Of a DNA stretch of 64,000 bases, positions 53,664-62,947 are shown in pieces; within the stretch, counting starts at the first letter, position 1, and each line of letters opens with the position of its first letter. Source of the DNA: Bombilactobacillus bombi (lineage in GTDB: Bacteria > Bacillota > Bacilli > Lactobacillales > Lactobacillaceae); NCBI RefSeq assembly GCF_964340835.1, contig NZ_OZ204251.1, one strand, 5' to 3'. Both the position numbers and the translations under genes were made by a program. The notes beneath the pieces are model-generated. The model saw only the letters and a program-made list of their open reading frames with translations. It made no database searches and was not told the origin of the DNA.

Positions 53664-53870
53664 TTATAAGCTATTTTTCACTGTCCAAGTCACCTTGGCT
53701 TTATAATGACCACCGCTAATATTTTGCGGTACTTCTAGGTGAATCATCGATTTGTTCCAGTTCAATGTTAAACTTTCCGATTTCAAATATGGGCCAACTC
53801 CAAGATTAGTCGTATCGGATAATCCTAAAACATTTAATAAACTAGTTTCATTACCATCTCTGACAGCAAT
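53664..53870 (-). pseudogene. C-terminal remnant of a WxL-domain surface protein
   Basis: The frame encodes 68 residues, from IAVRDGNETSLL to VTWTVKNSL and a stop. It includes NLGVGPYLKSE, like PKGPYLKNN in the WxL protein at 58479, and ends with the second WxL-type motif (WTV) at the same distance from the C-terminus. Two stop codons lie directly upstream and there is no start or signal sequence, so this is the end of a lost gene. WxL domains bind peptidoglycan non-covalently. Confidence 0.75.
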
Positions 53871-53962
53871 CTACTAAAAACCACAATTAATAATAACTGC
53901 TTTATTAAATCATAAAAAATCAGTTGTTCAACAAGATTTACGCAACTTCTTTTATTATTATT

Positions 53963-56368
53963 TTAGTTAAATAATTTTAGCAATTCCTGACGAAAAATTG
54001 GAGTCCAATAATCTTGATAAAAGACTTTACGCGGGTGGATAGCATCTGCCATATATATATTATAATTTTGTTTTAAAGCATTATTAATATCAGAATTATT
54101 ATACAAGTCAATAATGGAAAAGTTCCATTTTTTTTGTAGTTCAAAAAGTCGAGCTACTAATTGATTGTACTTGGGATTATCTCTGTATAAACCTGTATAA
54201 AAAATAACTGGACAGTGCCAAGTATCTTGAACATATTTAATTACATATTCTATAGCACCAGTAGTAGTATTGATGTCAAAATCAGCTATATCCTTGGAAT
54301 TACTAATTGTACCGAGCGTCTTGTTTTGAGCAACATCATTAGTGGATAATTGACAAACAAAAGCATCCAGTTTAGTTTGCGGTGAAATTTGCTTTTTCAT
54401 TCGATTGACATATGTGTTAGCACCTCTACCTGCTAAAGTAGTACCATCAATCGCATTTTTTATGGTATTTACACCATCTTCACTTTTTAAAAAGTCCACA
54501 AATGAAATGCCCCCAGCAGCTAGCCCACGAGTTACTGAAGAACCTAAAAACACAATCTTTTTTCCTGCTAAGGCTGAATGGTGTAAACCTTTTTCTTGAT
54601 AAGTTAAATAAATATTAGTTTCTTTACCGTGATTGTAGTGATAGTAAAGTTGATTGAAATTTACTGGTTGTCCCTGATCATCAACTGCGTTCAAATATTG
54701 ATATTCTTGATTGTACTTATCAACAAAGTTAGTAGGAACTTGGTAGTTAACTGGAGTGCCTAATTTTCCATGGCAATATACACTTTTTTGAATTTCTTTT
54801 TGATGTTGATTTTGATAATGAAAACGAATAGTTTCATTAGGAACTTGAACTCGAGAAGTTATTTCAGGCAAATCACAGTTTTGTTGTGTCTTAGTTCCAG
54901 AATCAATTTGAACTTGAGTTTTTATTTTAATTAGGGAAATACTGATCTTTATCAATCGTAATTAACTGTTTTTGAATACTAGGATCATCCCAATTAATCT
55001 GAAGATTAAATTGAAGAAGTAAATTTAAGTTGTTTAAGACAGTATTAGTCAACGAATATTGGTAAGTATGTGTACCATCATGATTATCACTAGTCAATTT
55101 ATTCAAACGCGCAGAATTTTTCATGGTTGCAGTAAGCAGTCGATAATTTAAAGAACTGAGCTGAACAGATTGATTAGAATCTAAAGTAACATTAGTGGGC
55201 AAACTTAACTTAATTTGATACGTATGGGGAATAATACTATTTGGTTGATTTGGAAAGTTTTGAAAAATATGAAAAGCAGCTTTGTCAGGTGAAATCTGGG
55301 AAATCAGTTGATTATTTTCATCGAATAATTGACCATTTTTATTAGTTGTAGCAGCAATATCTGGATTTGATAAAGATTGTTTAACCGATAAACTAGGATA
55401 AGCTCTTACAAACATAGTTGACGGATGTACAATATTAGCAGACCGAATCACAGAAAATTGCAAATGACCATTCTTAAACAAATACATGAAACTGGCGGTA
55501 TGGTCTTGAATATCACTAGAGTTAGTGTAGTCATTTTGAGCACAAACATCAAAAAATTGTCCATTAGCATCAAAATGGCCTTTTAATTTAGTTTTAGTAT
55601 CTAGATTAATAATTTGATCCTTCTGATTAACAAGTGGTTGAGTAGGAAATGCGATTACCTTTTGAGTATTAACATTGGTAAATTGGTAAAGACCAGAAAT
55701 ATTAGTTGGTTGTTTGGTAGAGCTATTAACTAATTGCAAAGTAATATCCCAGCGTGAAGCTTGTTCAGTATTATTAAGTCCTTGTGGGCGGCAACTATTA
55801 GTCCATAAGTTAAACCAATTTCTAGGATCAGTACTAGTTCCCAAATTCAAAAAAGTCGCACCGCTATCTTGTCTAATACCAGAGTTGCTCTGACTGTATC
55901 CTTTATTCCAATTATGTTGCGCATTATCCCCCTTAGTTTGAACTGTATAAATAAGATCAATCCATTGCCCCTTAACATGTGCAAAATGGGAAATAGTTAC
56001 CGAAGCGGGTAAACTATTATCAATTATATGTAGTGCTGCTCCTGTACTACCGTTCCAAGTAGCCCCACGTTTTGCAACATTAAAATTGTTAAGTTGACTA
56101 TAACGTTCTGGCTGCCAATAATTGTTTGGAGGAGCAATCATAATTGAATCATCTATATTAGAACCAGTTGATGTATTACTTGTATCAATAGTTTGAATGA
56201 ATGGAGCATAGTTTGAATCATTTAGTGCGGGCCAGTGATTAACGGTACTTTTATTACTCCAATTTGTATTATCAAAAGTAAATTGTTCTACAGCTTGTGT
56301 AGGCCTATAAATTAAAAAAAGACAACTAATAAAAATTAATGTACTGGTTATAAAATAATTTTTTTCAT
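53963..56368 (-). pseudogene. Secreted surface protein with SGNH/GDSL hydrolase domain, broken by two frameshifts
   Basis: Three frames join into one protein of about 800 residues. The ATG at 56366-56368 follows AAAGGAGT, but its frame stops after six codons. One more A in the seven-A run would give a signal peptide (MKKNYFITSTLIFISCLFLI, then RPTQA) in frame with the part from 56141. A second shift at about 54940 (TTTCCC on the minus strand) separates the beta-rich region from the hydrolase part. That has FLGSSVTRGLAAGG (nucleophile Ser), LSTNDV and ADAIHPRK (Asp and His). It may be an esterase acting on cell-surface or host glycans. No anchor is seen. Confidence 0.8.
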
Positions 56369-56542
56369 TCTTTTACTCCTTTAAAATCATTATAGACTAT
56401 AAATAATGTTTAATACCCCAAACATTATTAAATTAATTTGTGTAAATATGTTAATTTATTATAATAATCAAAGTATTTTTCACAAGATATTTTTTAGAAT
56501 TGGAAGTAAAAAATATATCTTTAAATGACTGAATTAAAATAA

Positions 56543-56558
56543 CTGACCATTAGGTCAG
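56543..56558 (-). terminator. Short hairpin after the broken ACP gene
   Basis: CTGACC and GGTCAG flank ATTA, followed on the minus strand by TTATTTTAATT. It is a weak terminator candidate; the T run is interrupted. Confidence 0.4.
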
Positions 56559-56596
56559 CTTTGAAGGTGCTTAAAGAACAATTTATAATTATTACA

Positions 56597-56839
56597 TCAG
56601 TTAATGGATAGCTGATGATGTACAAAATTGACCAAATCTCCTACGGTTTCAATTCCTGTTTCATCTTCTATTCTGATTTTAAATTAGTCCTCTAGTTCAT
56701 TAATAACTTCAAAAATATCTAAACTATCTACATTCAAATCATTTTTGATATTTGAATTTAAAAATATTTTTTCCTTACTAATACCTGTTTGTTGAACAAT
56801 AATTGTTTTTACTTTCTCAAAAATTTCATCCTTAGTCAC
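56597..56839 (-). pseudogene. Acyl carrier protein gene with an internal stop codon
   Basis: A GTG at 56837-56839 with GGAG upstream opens a frame of 80 codons matching acyl carrier protein: MTKDEIFEKVKTIIVQQTGI, then DLNVDSLDIFEVINELED with the Ser (residue 39) that takes 4'-phosphopantetheine, then FKIRIEDE and a last helix. Codon 52 is TAA (56684-56686) where the family has Glu (GAA), a single G-to-T change. The 51-residue product would lack the last helices. It lies downstream of fabT, as in fab operons, but no other fab gene follows. Confidence 0.85.
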
Positions 56840-56860
56840 ATTACTTTCTCCTTAAATGAG

Positions 56861-56891
56861 GCCTAACAGATTTCAAAAAAATCAGTTAGGC
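56861..56891 (-). other. Inverted repeat just upstream of the ACP start
   Basis: GCCTAAC-A-GAT and ATC-A-GTTAGGC form a stem with one bulge and an A-rich loop, 22 bases before the start codon. It may be a leftover terminator or an attenuator in the leader between fabT and the ACP gene. Confidence 0.5.
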
Positions 56892-57154
56892 TTTCTCTAG
56901 TTTACCATTTTAAGCATGAATCTAGCAATTTAAAGACTAATAACTGACAATTCAGTAAATTTTTGATAATCCATTTATTGAGTTTATCACTTTGAAACGT
57001 TAAAACACACGCCACCTCTCCCCAGAAGTATAGTAATTTTCAAAAGTAATTATTATTGCCAGCATTAATTACTGCAAATTAAACCATATAATCCCATATC
57101 GAATTCTAGATTCTACTGTAGATATAAATCCTTCAATAGCTGTAAAACATTAAT

Positions 57155-57628
57155 TTAATCTTCTTCATCAATACTGCTTGAATCTAAAGATGGATTTTCA
57201 AAAAACGCTTCTGCGTTTATTAAGGCCTTTTCAAATAAATAAATCTGTTCATCGGTAAAACCATCAATAATTTTGCCCATCATTTTACGATGATAAGCAT
57301 CATGAATTCGATAGAATAATCGTCCCTTCCGGGTTAATCCTAAACGCACAAATCGCCGATCATCGTCACTATGAATACGCACAACATAACCTTTTCGTAC
57401 CAGTTTATTAACCATTGTAGTCACAGTTCCAGGTGTAATTTGTAATTCAGCAGCAATCTGTGAACTAGTCTTATGTTGATACATAGTAATTGCACTAATC
57501 GCATGCATTTCATGAATAGTAATATCATTAAACTGACTATTTTTTAAGGCCTTTTCCTCAGCGTGCATTACATTTGCAAATACAGTACTCAAGAGTTTAT
57601 TTATATGCTTTAATTTTGCTTGATCCAT
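57155..57628 (-). CDS. fabT: MarR-family regulator, FabT-like
   Basis: The 157-residue MarR winged-helix protein is close in pattern to FabT, the repressor of fatty acid synthesis in lactobacillales. It has NDITIHEMHAISAITMYQHK, SSQIAAELQITPGTVTTMVNKLVRKGYVVR (about residues 55-85) and SDDDRRFVRLGLTRKG (wing). FabT works with acyl-ACP as co-repressor. The C-terminus is acidic (SSIDEED). The downstream neighbour is an acyl carrier protein gene with a stop codon, and the rest of the usual fab operon is missing. Palindromic sequences in its promoter region suggest that it still represses itself. Confidence 0.82.
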   Translation of the reverse strand: MDQAKLKHINKLLSTVFANVMHAEEKALKNSQFNDITIHEMHAISAITMYQHKTSSQIAAELQITPGTVTTMVNKLVRKGYVVRIHSDDDRRFVRLGLTRKGRLFYRIHDAYHRKMMGKIIDGFTDEQIYLFEKALINAEAFFENPSLDSSSIDEED

Positions 57629-57658
57629 TATATTTACCGCCTATTTTAATTATCAAAT

Positions 57659-57691
57659 ATTTCAACTATCAAAATATTAACAATAGTTGAA
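57659..57691. promoter_or_regulatory. Candidate FabT operator upstream of fabT
   Basis: ATTTCAACTATCAAAAT (57659-57675) resembles the FabT box, an AT-rich palindrome with TTTGA and TCAAA half sites. A perfect 9-base inverted repeat TTCAACTAT / ATAGTTGAA (57661-57669 and 57683-57691) spans it. The site lies 30-60 bases upstream of the fabT start, where autorepression would be expected. Assignment is by resemblance. Confidence 0.45.
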
Positions 57692-58406
57692 GCATTCGTC
57701 AATGTCGTTAACTATAAAAATATTTAAATAAGGACTATTTAATAATTAAAAAGCAAAAACATGAACTTTAAAAACAAAATTTAACATTGCTAAAAATAAA
57801 TAAAGATTAGTTGAAATATCAATAAGACGGTCATTTTTCTTATTTATTAGATAATTATTCATCTAAATCAATTACTATTATTCTTATTTCTTAACATCGC
57901 CTCTTTCAAAAAAATAGTTTAACAATCAAAATGTTTATGGAAATTATAATATTGTACGCTCTTATGTTTGTCAACATCTAATTGTTTAATTTTCTTATTT
58001 TAATCAGTTTTATGATTACAATAAACTCAATATTAGGTCACAGTCAATTTAATTTGATATTGAAAATAAATTATTTTAAAAGTCAATTTTAATAATCTTT
58101 TTAGCTTTATAAAGGCAATTATTATGCTTTCAACAATGCAAAAATCATTTTCTTATTTAAAAATCATTTTTAATTGTTCGCTTTTCAATATGCTCAATCT
58201 TCGTTACCAAATTATTTTTAATAAATTAAGTAAATATGTAAAAATATTCCAATAAGAATTATCTTAAACTATTCATAATCAAAAAATTATTTAGTTAATA
58301 TATCATTTTTTAGTTTTAATTACAATGTTTATTACATTAAATAATACATATTTAGTTACAATTAATTTATTAAATGTAAGTTTTGTTTACCAATAAATTT
58401 AATCAC
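57692..58406. other. AT-rich stretch without a recognisable gene
   Basis: About 700 bases of very AT-rich sequence lie between fabT and the terminator of the WxL gene. All frames have frequent stops and no ribosome binding site with a following open frame. Two motifs stand out: AGTTTAACAATCAAAAT (57916-57932), a FabT-box-like sequence, and AATATTCCAATAAGAATTATC (58243-58263), nearly repeated at 62707-62727. Confidence 0.6.
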
Positions 58407-58434
58407 AAAAAAACGTTGATATTTTTATCAACGT
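58407..58434 (-). terminator. Terminator of the WxL surface protein gene
   Basis: ACGTTGAT pairs with ATCAACGT around a six-base loop, followed by seven T on the minus strand. Confidence 0.85.
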
Positions 58435-58478
58435 CTAAAAGTATAGAACTGAATTTTTATGATATTTTATTGTTGTAA

Positions 58479-61400
58479 TTAGGTTAAGCTATTAGTTAAC
58501 GTCCACTCTAAGGTGCCTTGATGATGCCCCAGCCTATAATCACGATTATTTTTCAAATAAGGTCCTTTCGGAACGTCTGTTGTAGAACGTGTGGAAGTTG
58601 TCCAATCTTGAGAAATAACAAACGGATTCTCATCTACTTGCGGTTGAGCTTTTGTGTAGATAAGCGCTGGCTGATTACTGATTGGAATTGATTGTCCCTG
58701 ATTATCGCCATAGTACAGTGGTAAATCACTTGTTCCTAAATCTCCCCCTTGGGCACTTAATGTGATTTGCCAAGATTTATCATGTCGAGTATCAGTAACG
58801 CTCAACTCTCCTGTATACTTCTGCATAGGAATATTTTTTCTATCGACATTAACTTTATTTCCAAAATCAATGCTTAAAGGCACGCGCATCTTTAAGCGAC
58901 CTTCAACTCTTAGAGTTGTCGCTGGTGCAAAAGTAGCATCATGATAGACAGTCTCAGTATTAGGATTAGAATTGCCGGCTGCATCCGTCATAATAAAACG
59001 TATTTGATCCCCTACATCTAATCCTGAAATCCCGTCTAACTTCCAGGTGCCGTCTGGTTTGACAGTTGTCGTTGTTGGTCCATTAGTTACTTGATTATTA
59101 TGAATTAATTGCCAAGAAACTGTAGCTCCCGGTTCACCATCATAGCCACTCACTGACTTAGTAGAAGGTGGTACATAATCATCATCATCAACTAACTTGG
59201 CTGGTGCTGGTGGGGTTTTATCGATAACTGTTGTAACTGGATATAGAATATCTTGAGGTTCTGAGATAATTGCTCCTTGATCATTAGGATCCGGATCACT
59301 ACGCCATAGTTTAGTGACTTCAATTTTTGTTCCGGTGGGAATAAAATCACCATTATTACCAGTTATCTTGATAGCACCGTTCATAATTGTTTTATCAGCA
59401 TACTCATAGTAATCCGCGTGCTGAATTGATGTGCCATTAAACGTTTTTGTAGTTCCATCTGGCATAGTCACCTTGACATCAGCAAAGACTTCACCGTCAT
59501 AAGCTTCTCGATTAACATTATTTTCAGCTGGTATTAAAGCTTTTATCCAGATATATTTATCAGCATTAGTAGGTGGCAAATCTGGACTAGTAACCTTCGC
59601 TGGGGAAGTATTAGCTGTCATTCTACGAACTTTAGTTAAACCTGCGTTCAAGCTCATATAATTAGCAAAATCATCTGTACTAGGTCCCGTAGTACTAGGA
59701 GTAGCTACACTAAACGGTCCTCTGCCACTATAAGTAGCACCAACATATTTCCATGACTTAGTTGGTGAAGCTGAGACATCAGAATTATTATCCCAAATGG
59801 ATAAAGGCACTGGCCCATGAGTAAATGAACTAGTAATATTTCCACCAAATAAATTAGCAGAAGCAATTTTATTAGGCGCATAATTCATAAAATCAAAGTA
59901 TCGAGGAACCTTCATATCAAAATTCAAAGCTTGAGCTGTAGGTGCAATAAAAATAGAATTACGATCCATTCGACCACGAGCGACGAACGAGGTTCCATTA
60001 TCGGCAATAATATTTAGACCAGTAACATTAGATTGAATAGCTGGTCCATTTTTAGAATCAATTAACACCTGTGAATCTTTACCCGTTAAATTAAAAACAC
60101 TAGCACTGGTTCCAGCACCACCAGCGTAAAGAATACCCTGTCCACCTGGCTCAGCGGTAGTACCAGGTGCAGCCACTCCGGGAACATTATTATTATAGAC
60201 ATTGAATTCTGCGCCACCGGATACATTAATTTCATTACCCGTACCAAACATCCGAATACCATAAGTATTAGTGCGCGGATTATTTTGATAAGCATCAACT
60301 CTGGCTTTATCAGTGATGTTAAATTTCATGCCTCCGGTAAGTGCAAATCTAATAGGAGCATTGTTGGGATTTGCCACACCAACATCCCCACGAGTTGCTT
60401 TTAATTCTGTTCCCTCACCATCTAAGGTAAATGTACTCCCGTCTCCAGCCTCAGCAATACCTGCTCCAGTCGGATTAGTAACATCCAAAGTTGCGCCTTC
60501 ACTTAAACTAATTTTTGTGGTTCTACCATACACTTTAATTGGTCCACAAATATCATAAGTTGATGCTTTATTAATATTAACAGAAGAATGACCCTTAATT
60601 GTTAATTCTATTCCTGCATCAACAACATTTTGATCTTGAGGTGTAGCAACAAAATAAAATACATAACCAGTTCGACTAGCATCTGGTTGTGTTGAAGTAA
60701 TCTTAGAATTGTCATCGATCAACAGTGACTTGTGAGGCGGATTAGCAAAATAAATAAAACCATATGAGCTCTCATTTATGGTACTATTTAATATTTTTAC
60801 TGAACCTGCAATCTTACCGGTCATAGAGATTATAGAATACCCGGGTCCAGGTAAATATCTTCCATCAGTAATATTATTATTAAATACTACATTAGCATCT
60901 TGAAAAGTTAAATCTCCAGGAGCATCATCAGCAGCAAAAAATCTCCCCGTTATTATTGCATTTCCTGTAACTGTTAAACTACCACCTTTAAAAGTAAACG
61001 CTGATGTTATATTACTACCAGTAGTCCTTCTATCATCATTTTCAATCGTTGGTGAAACCAATTTAACATTTCCACTTGCAATGGTAATAGATCTGTAAGT
61101 ATTGTAAATATCGTTAACAACAATTTTAAAGCCATTAAAATTTATAATTTTATCAGAGCTAATGGTTGCGTTACTAGAAGCCTGGAGATCAGCCTTTAAA
61201 TTAATTGTATCAATATTAGGATCACTAGCAGCACTGACAAATTCAGCCCACGTAGAAACATCTGCATCACCTACTGCTCGACGACTTAGATGGCGTTCAG
61301 CACGTTGTTTAGCATGATAAGCCTCAATTTTTTTTAAATCATCTTTTTGTTGTAGCTGCAGTTGTAACATCTGCATTACGCTTGGACTATTTGTATTATC

Positions 61401-61631
61401 TATACTAGATTGAGAATTATTAAGTTTAATACCATTTGTGCCCAAATCATTAAGCATTTGCGTCTCTTGAGAATTTTCTGTTTCATCCAATTTTGGAATA
61501 GTTCCATATGTTGCAGCATCAACGGTAAAAAAAGATGTCGTTAGGCAAACTATTCCAACAGATATAAACATTATCGTAGTTGGGACTAATTGTTTTATAG
61601 TCAATGATATATTTTTAAAAAATGTTTTCAA
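58479..61631 (-). CDS. Large secreted WxL-domain surface protein with beta-helix-like and Ig-like domains
   Basis: The 1050-residue protein has a signal peptide (about residues 1-42, ending FFTVDA-A) and a Gln-rich linker. A long beta-rich part (about 120-560) follows, with short repeats of the kind GAELNVTxxxG-xGI typical of pectate-lyase-like beta helices. Ig-like modules come next (about 690-900; GEPGATVSWQLI). The C-terminal WxL domain (about 905-1050) has SWQITLSA and LEWTLTNS. WxL domains bind the cell wall without sortase. The TTG at 61629-61631 is set by GGAGG seven bases away. No partner WxL-cluster genes (DUF916, LPXTG) are adjacent. A likely role is adhesion or glycan binding. Confidence 0.88.
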   Translation of the reverse strand: MKTFFKNISLTIKQLVPTTIMFISVGIVCLTTSFFTVDAATYGTIPKLDETENSQETQMLNDLGTNGIKLNNSQSSIDNTNSPSVMQMLQLQLQQKDDLKKIEAYHAKQRAERHLSRRAVGDADVSTWAEFVSAASDPNIDTINLKADLQASSNATISSDKIINFNGFKIVVNDIYNTYRSITIASGNVKLVSPTIENDDRRTTGSNITSAFTFKGGSLTVTGNAIITGRFFAADDAPGDLTFQDANVVFNNNITDGRYLPGPGYSIISMTGKIAGSVKILNSTINESSYGFIYFANPPHKSLLIDDNSKITSTQPDASRTGYVFYFVATPQDQNVVDAGIELTIKGHSSVNINKASTYDICGPIKVYGRTTKISLSEGATLDVTNPTGAGIAEAGDGSTFTLDGEGTELKATRGDVGVANPNNAPIRFALTGGMKFNITDKARVDAYQNNPRTNTYGIRMFGTGNEINVSGGAEFNVYNNNVPGVAAPGTTAEPGGQGILYAGGAGTSASVFNLTGKDSQVLIDSKNGPAIQSNVTGLNIIADNGTSFVARGRMDRNSIFIAPTAQALNFDMKVPRYFDFMNYAPNKIASANLFGGNITSSFTHGPVPLSIWDNNSDVSASPTKSWKYVGATYSGRGPFSVATPSTTGPSTDDFANYMSLNAGLTKVRRMTANTSPAKVTSPDLPPTNADKYIWIKALIPAENNVNREAYDGEVFADVKVTMPDGTTKTFNGTSIQHADYYEYADKTIMNGAIKITGNNGDFIPTGTKIEVTKLWRSDPDPNDQGAIISEPQDILYPVTTVIDKTPPAPAKLVDDDDYVPPSTKSVSGYDGEPGATVSWQLIHNNQVTNGPTTTTVKPDGTWKLDGISGLDVGDQIRFIMTDAAGNSNPNTETVYHDATFAPATTLRVEGRLKMRVPLSIDFGNKVNVDRKNIPMQKYTGELSVTDTRHDKSWQITLSAQGGDLGTSDLPLYYGDNQGQSIPISNQPALIYTKAQPQVDENPFVISQDWTTSTRSTTDVPKGPYLKNNRDYRLGHHQGTLEWTLTNSLT

Positions 61632-61679
61632 TTCAATTCCTCCACTTAAAAACAATAATCCACCTGCATCTTGATTAAT

Positions 61680-62895
61680 TTAGGTTGATAACATTAAATG
61701 ATTTTTTTAACTTAATTTAAGTAAGACAAATTTCGCTAAAAATTAGCGAAATTCATTAAAACTGCTTATGTGCATAATCTCTATTAGCTTGAATATCTTA
61801 TTTTTATTTATTCTTAATAATCTAAATGTTGTAACTGACTTTATCTAAATTATATTTGGGTGTTTTTTATTTAGTCATATCTACAACTTGTGGCTTAATC
61901 TGCTTTAACTTTTTAAGATTTTTCATAACAACTAGAAACTATTTATCTCATATTTATACCTAGCAATAATCTAATTCATGAAATTTGGACTTTTTTTCTC
62001 TTCCCCAAGTACGATTTATATCGCAAAATAATTCTAATAAATTGAGCTCATCGGTTTTCTTAACTTGATTTATACGTTGCCCCCCAACACATAAAAACAA
62101 GTCCAACTAAGTCAATTATTTATTAATTTAAAAATATATTTTGGTAATCAAACACTTCAATAATCAAAATAATAGAAATAATATTACCTTTTAAAATGAC
62201 TCTCTAAGTGCAACAATCAAAATAGATGTATTTTTAAAACATGTATTTAATCTAAATGGTTTTAAATCAACCTCTTTACAAATGTCTTTGATATGGCTGA
62301 AATATTAATAGGCGATGTATAAAGATTGATATTATCATCATCAAATATAATAAAATCAAAAAACATTATTTATAAGTACCACCTTCTCTTTACAATTAGT
62401 TTAATGCTCAAAGTATTTACAAAGGGTATACTATTGCAACTAGAATTTAATGTCAACAATTTTTTTATTTATAATTCCCAACTTAATCATCTTTTAGTAG
62501 CTAAAACAGCATTAACTTGATTTCAAAAAAATACTTTGATATTAAAAATATTGTAATTTTATTACTCTTAAATTAATCTCTTTTTCGCATTATATAACAC
62601 TCTATAACGCTTGCATAAATACGATTTAAATATACCAATTTCAATTTTTTAGATGATTGTCTATTAATGATCAATAATAATTATTTTTTTAAGGAATTAA
62701 TTTAATAATATTCCAATAGGAATTATCGCTTTTAGATATAAGATCAATAAATAGAAATTTGATAGAGCTTCAAACTATTTTTTCTAGTACGTTAGTGCTA
62801 AATAGTAATTAAGAATTTACTAATAATATGTAAGTAAAAATTAGTTTTAATTGATTAATTTTTTGAATAAAAATAAATTTTGAAATTAATTTCAA
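61680..62895. other. Long AT-rich stretch without a recognisable gene
   Basis: About 1.2 kb separates the WxL gene from rpsI, far longer than other gaps in the window. I see no supported gene; a 64-codon open frame at 62326-62520 lacks a ribosome binding site and any resemblance to a protein family. Motifs: TTTGGTAATCAAA (62140-62152), CACTTCAATAATCAAAAT (62153-62170) and AGTGCAACAATCAAAAT (62207-62223), all similar to the candidate FabT box, and the palindromic 21-mer at 62707-62727. It may hold a long leader or regulatory region for the WxL gene, or the worn remains of lost genes. Confidence 0.55.
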
Positions 62896-62928
62896 CAAAA
62901 AAACACTCTCCAAAAATAGAGAGTGTTT
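62896..62928 (-). terminator. Terminator of the rplM-rpsI operon
   Basis: AAACACTCTC and GAGAGTGTTT form a perfect 10-bp stem, followed by TTTTTTT on the minus strand, 20 bases after the rpsI stop. Confidence 0.88.
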
Positions 62929-62947
62929 CAAATAAATCTGATATAAA

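Noticed and set aside
57692..58406. Possible tRNA, CRISPR array or origin in the gene-free stretches
   Set aside because: I looked for cloverleaf arms, regular spaced repeats and DnaA-box clusters here and at 61680-62895 and saw none.
62326..62520. A 64-codon plus-strand open frame in the AT-rich stretch before rpsI
   Set aside because: It has no ribosome binding site, no family resemblance and a composition like random AT-rich sequence.
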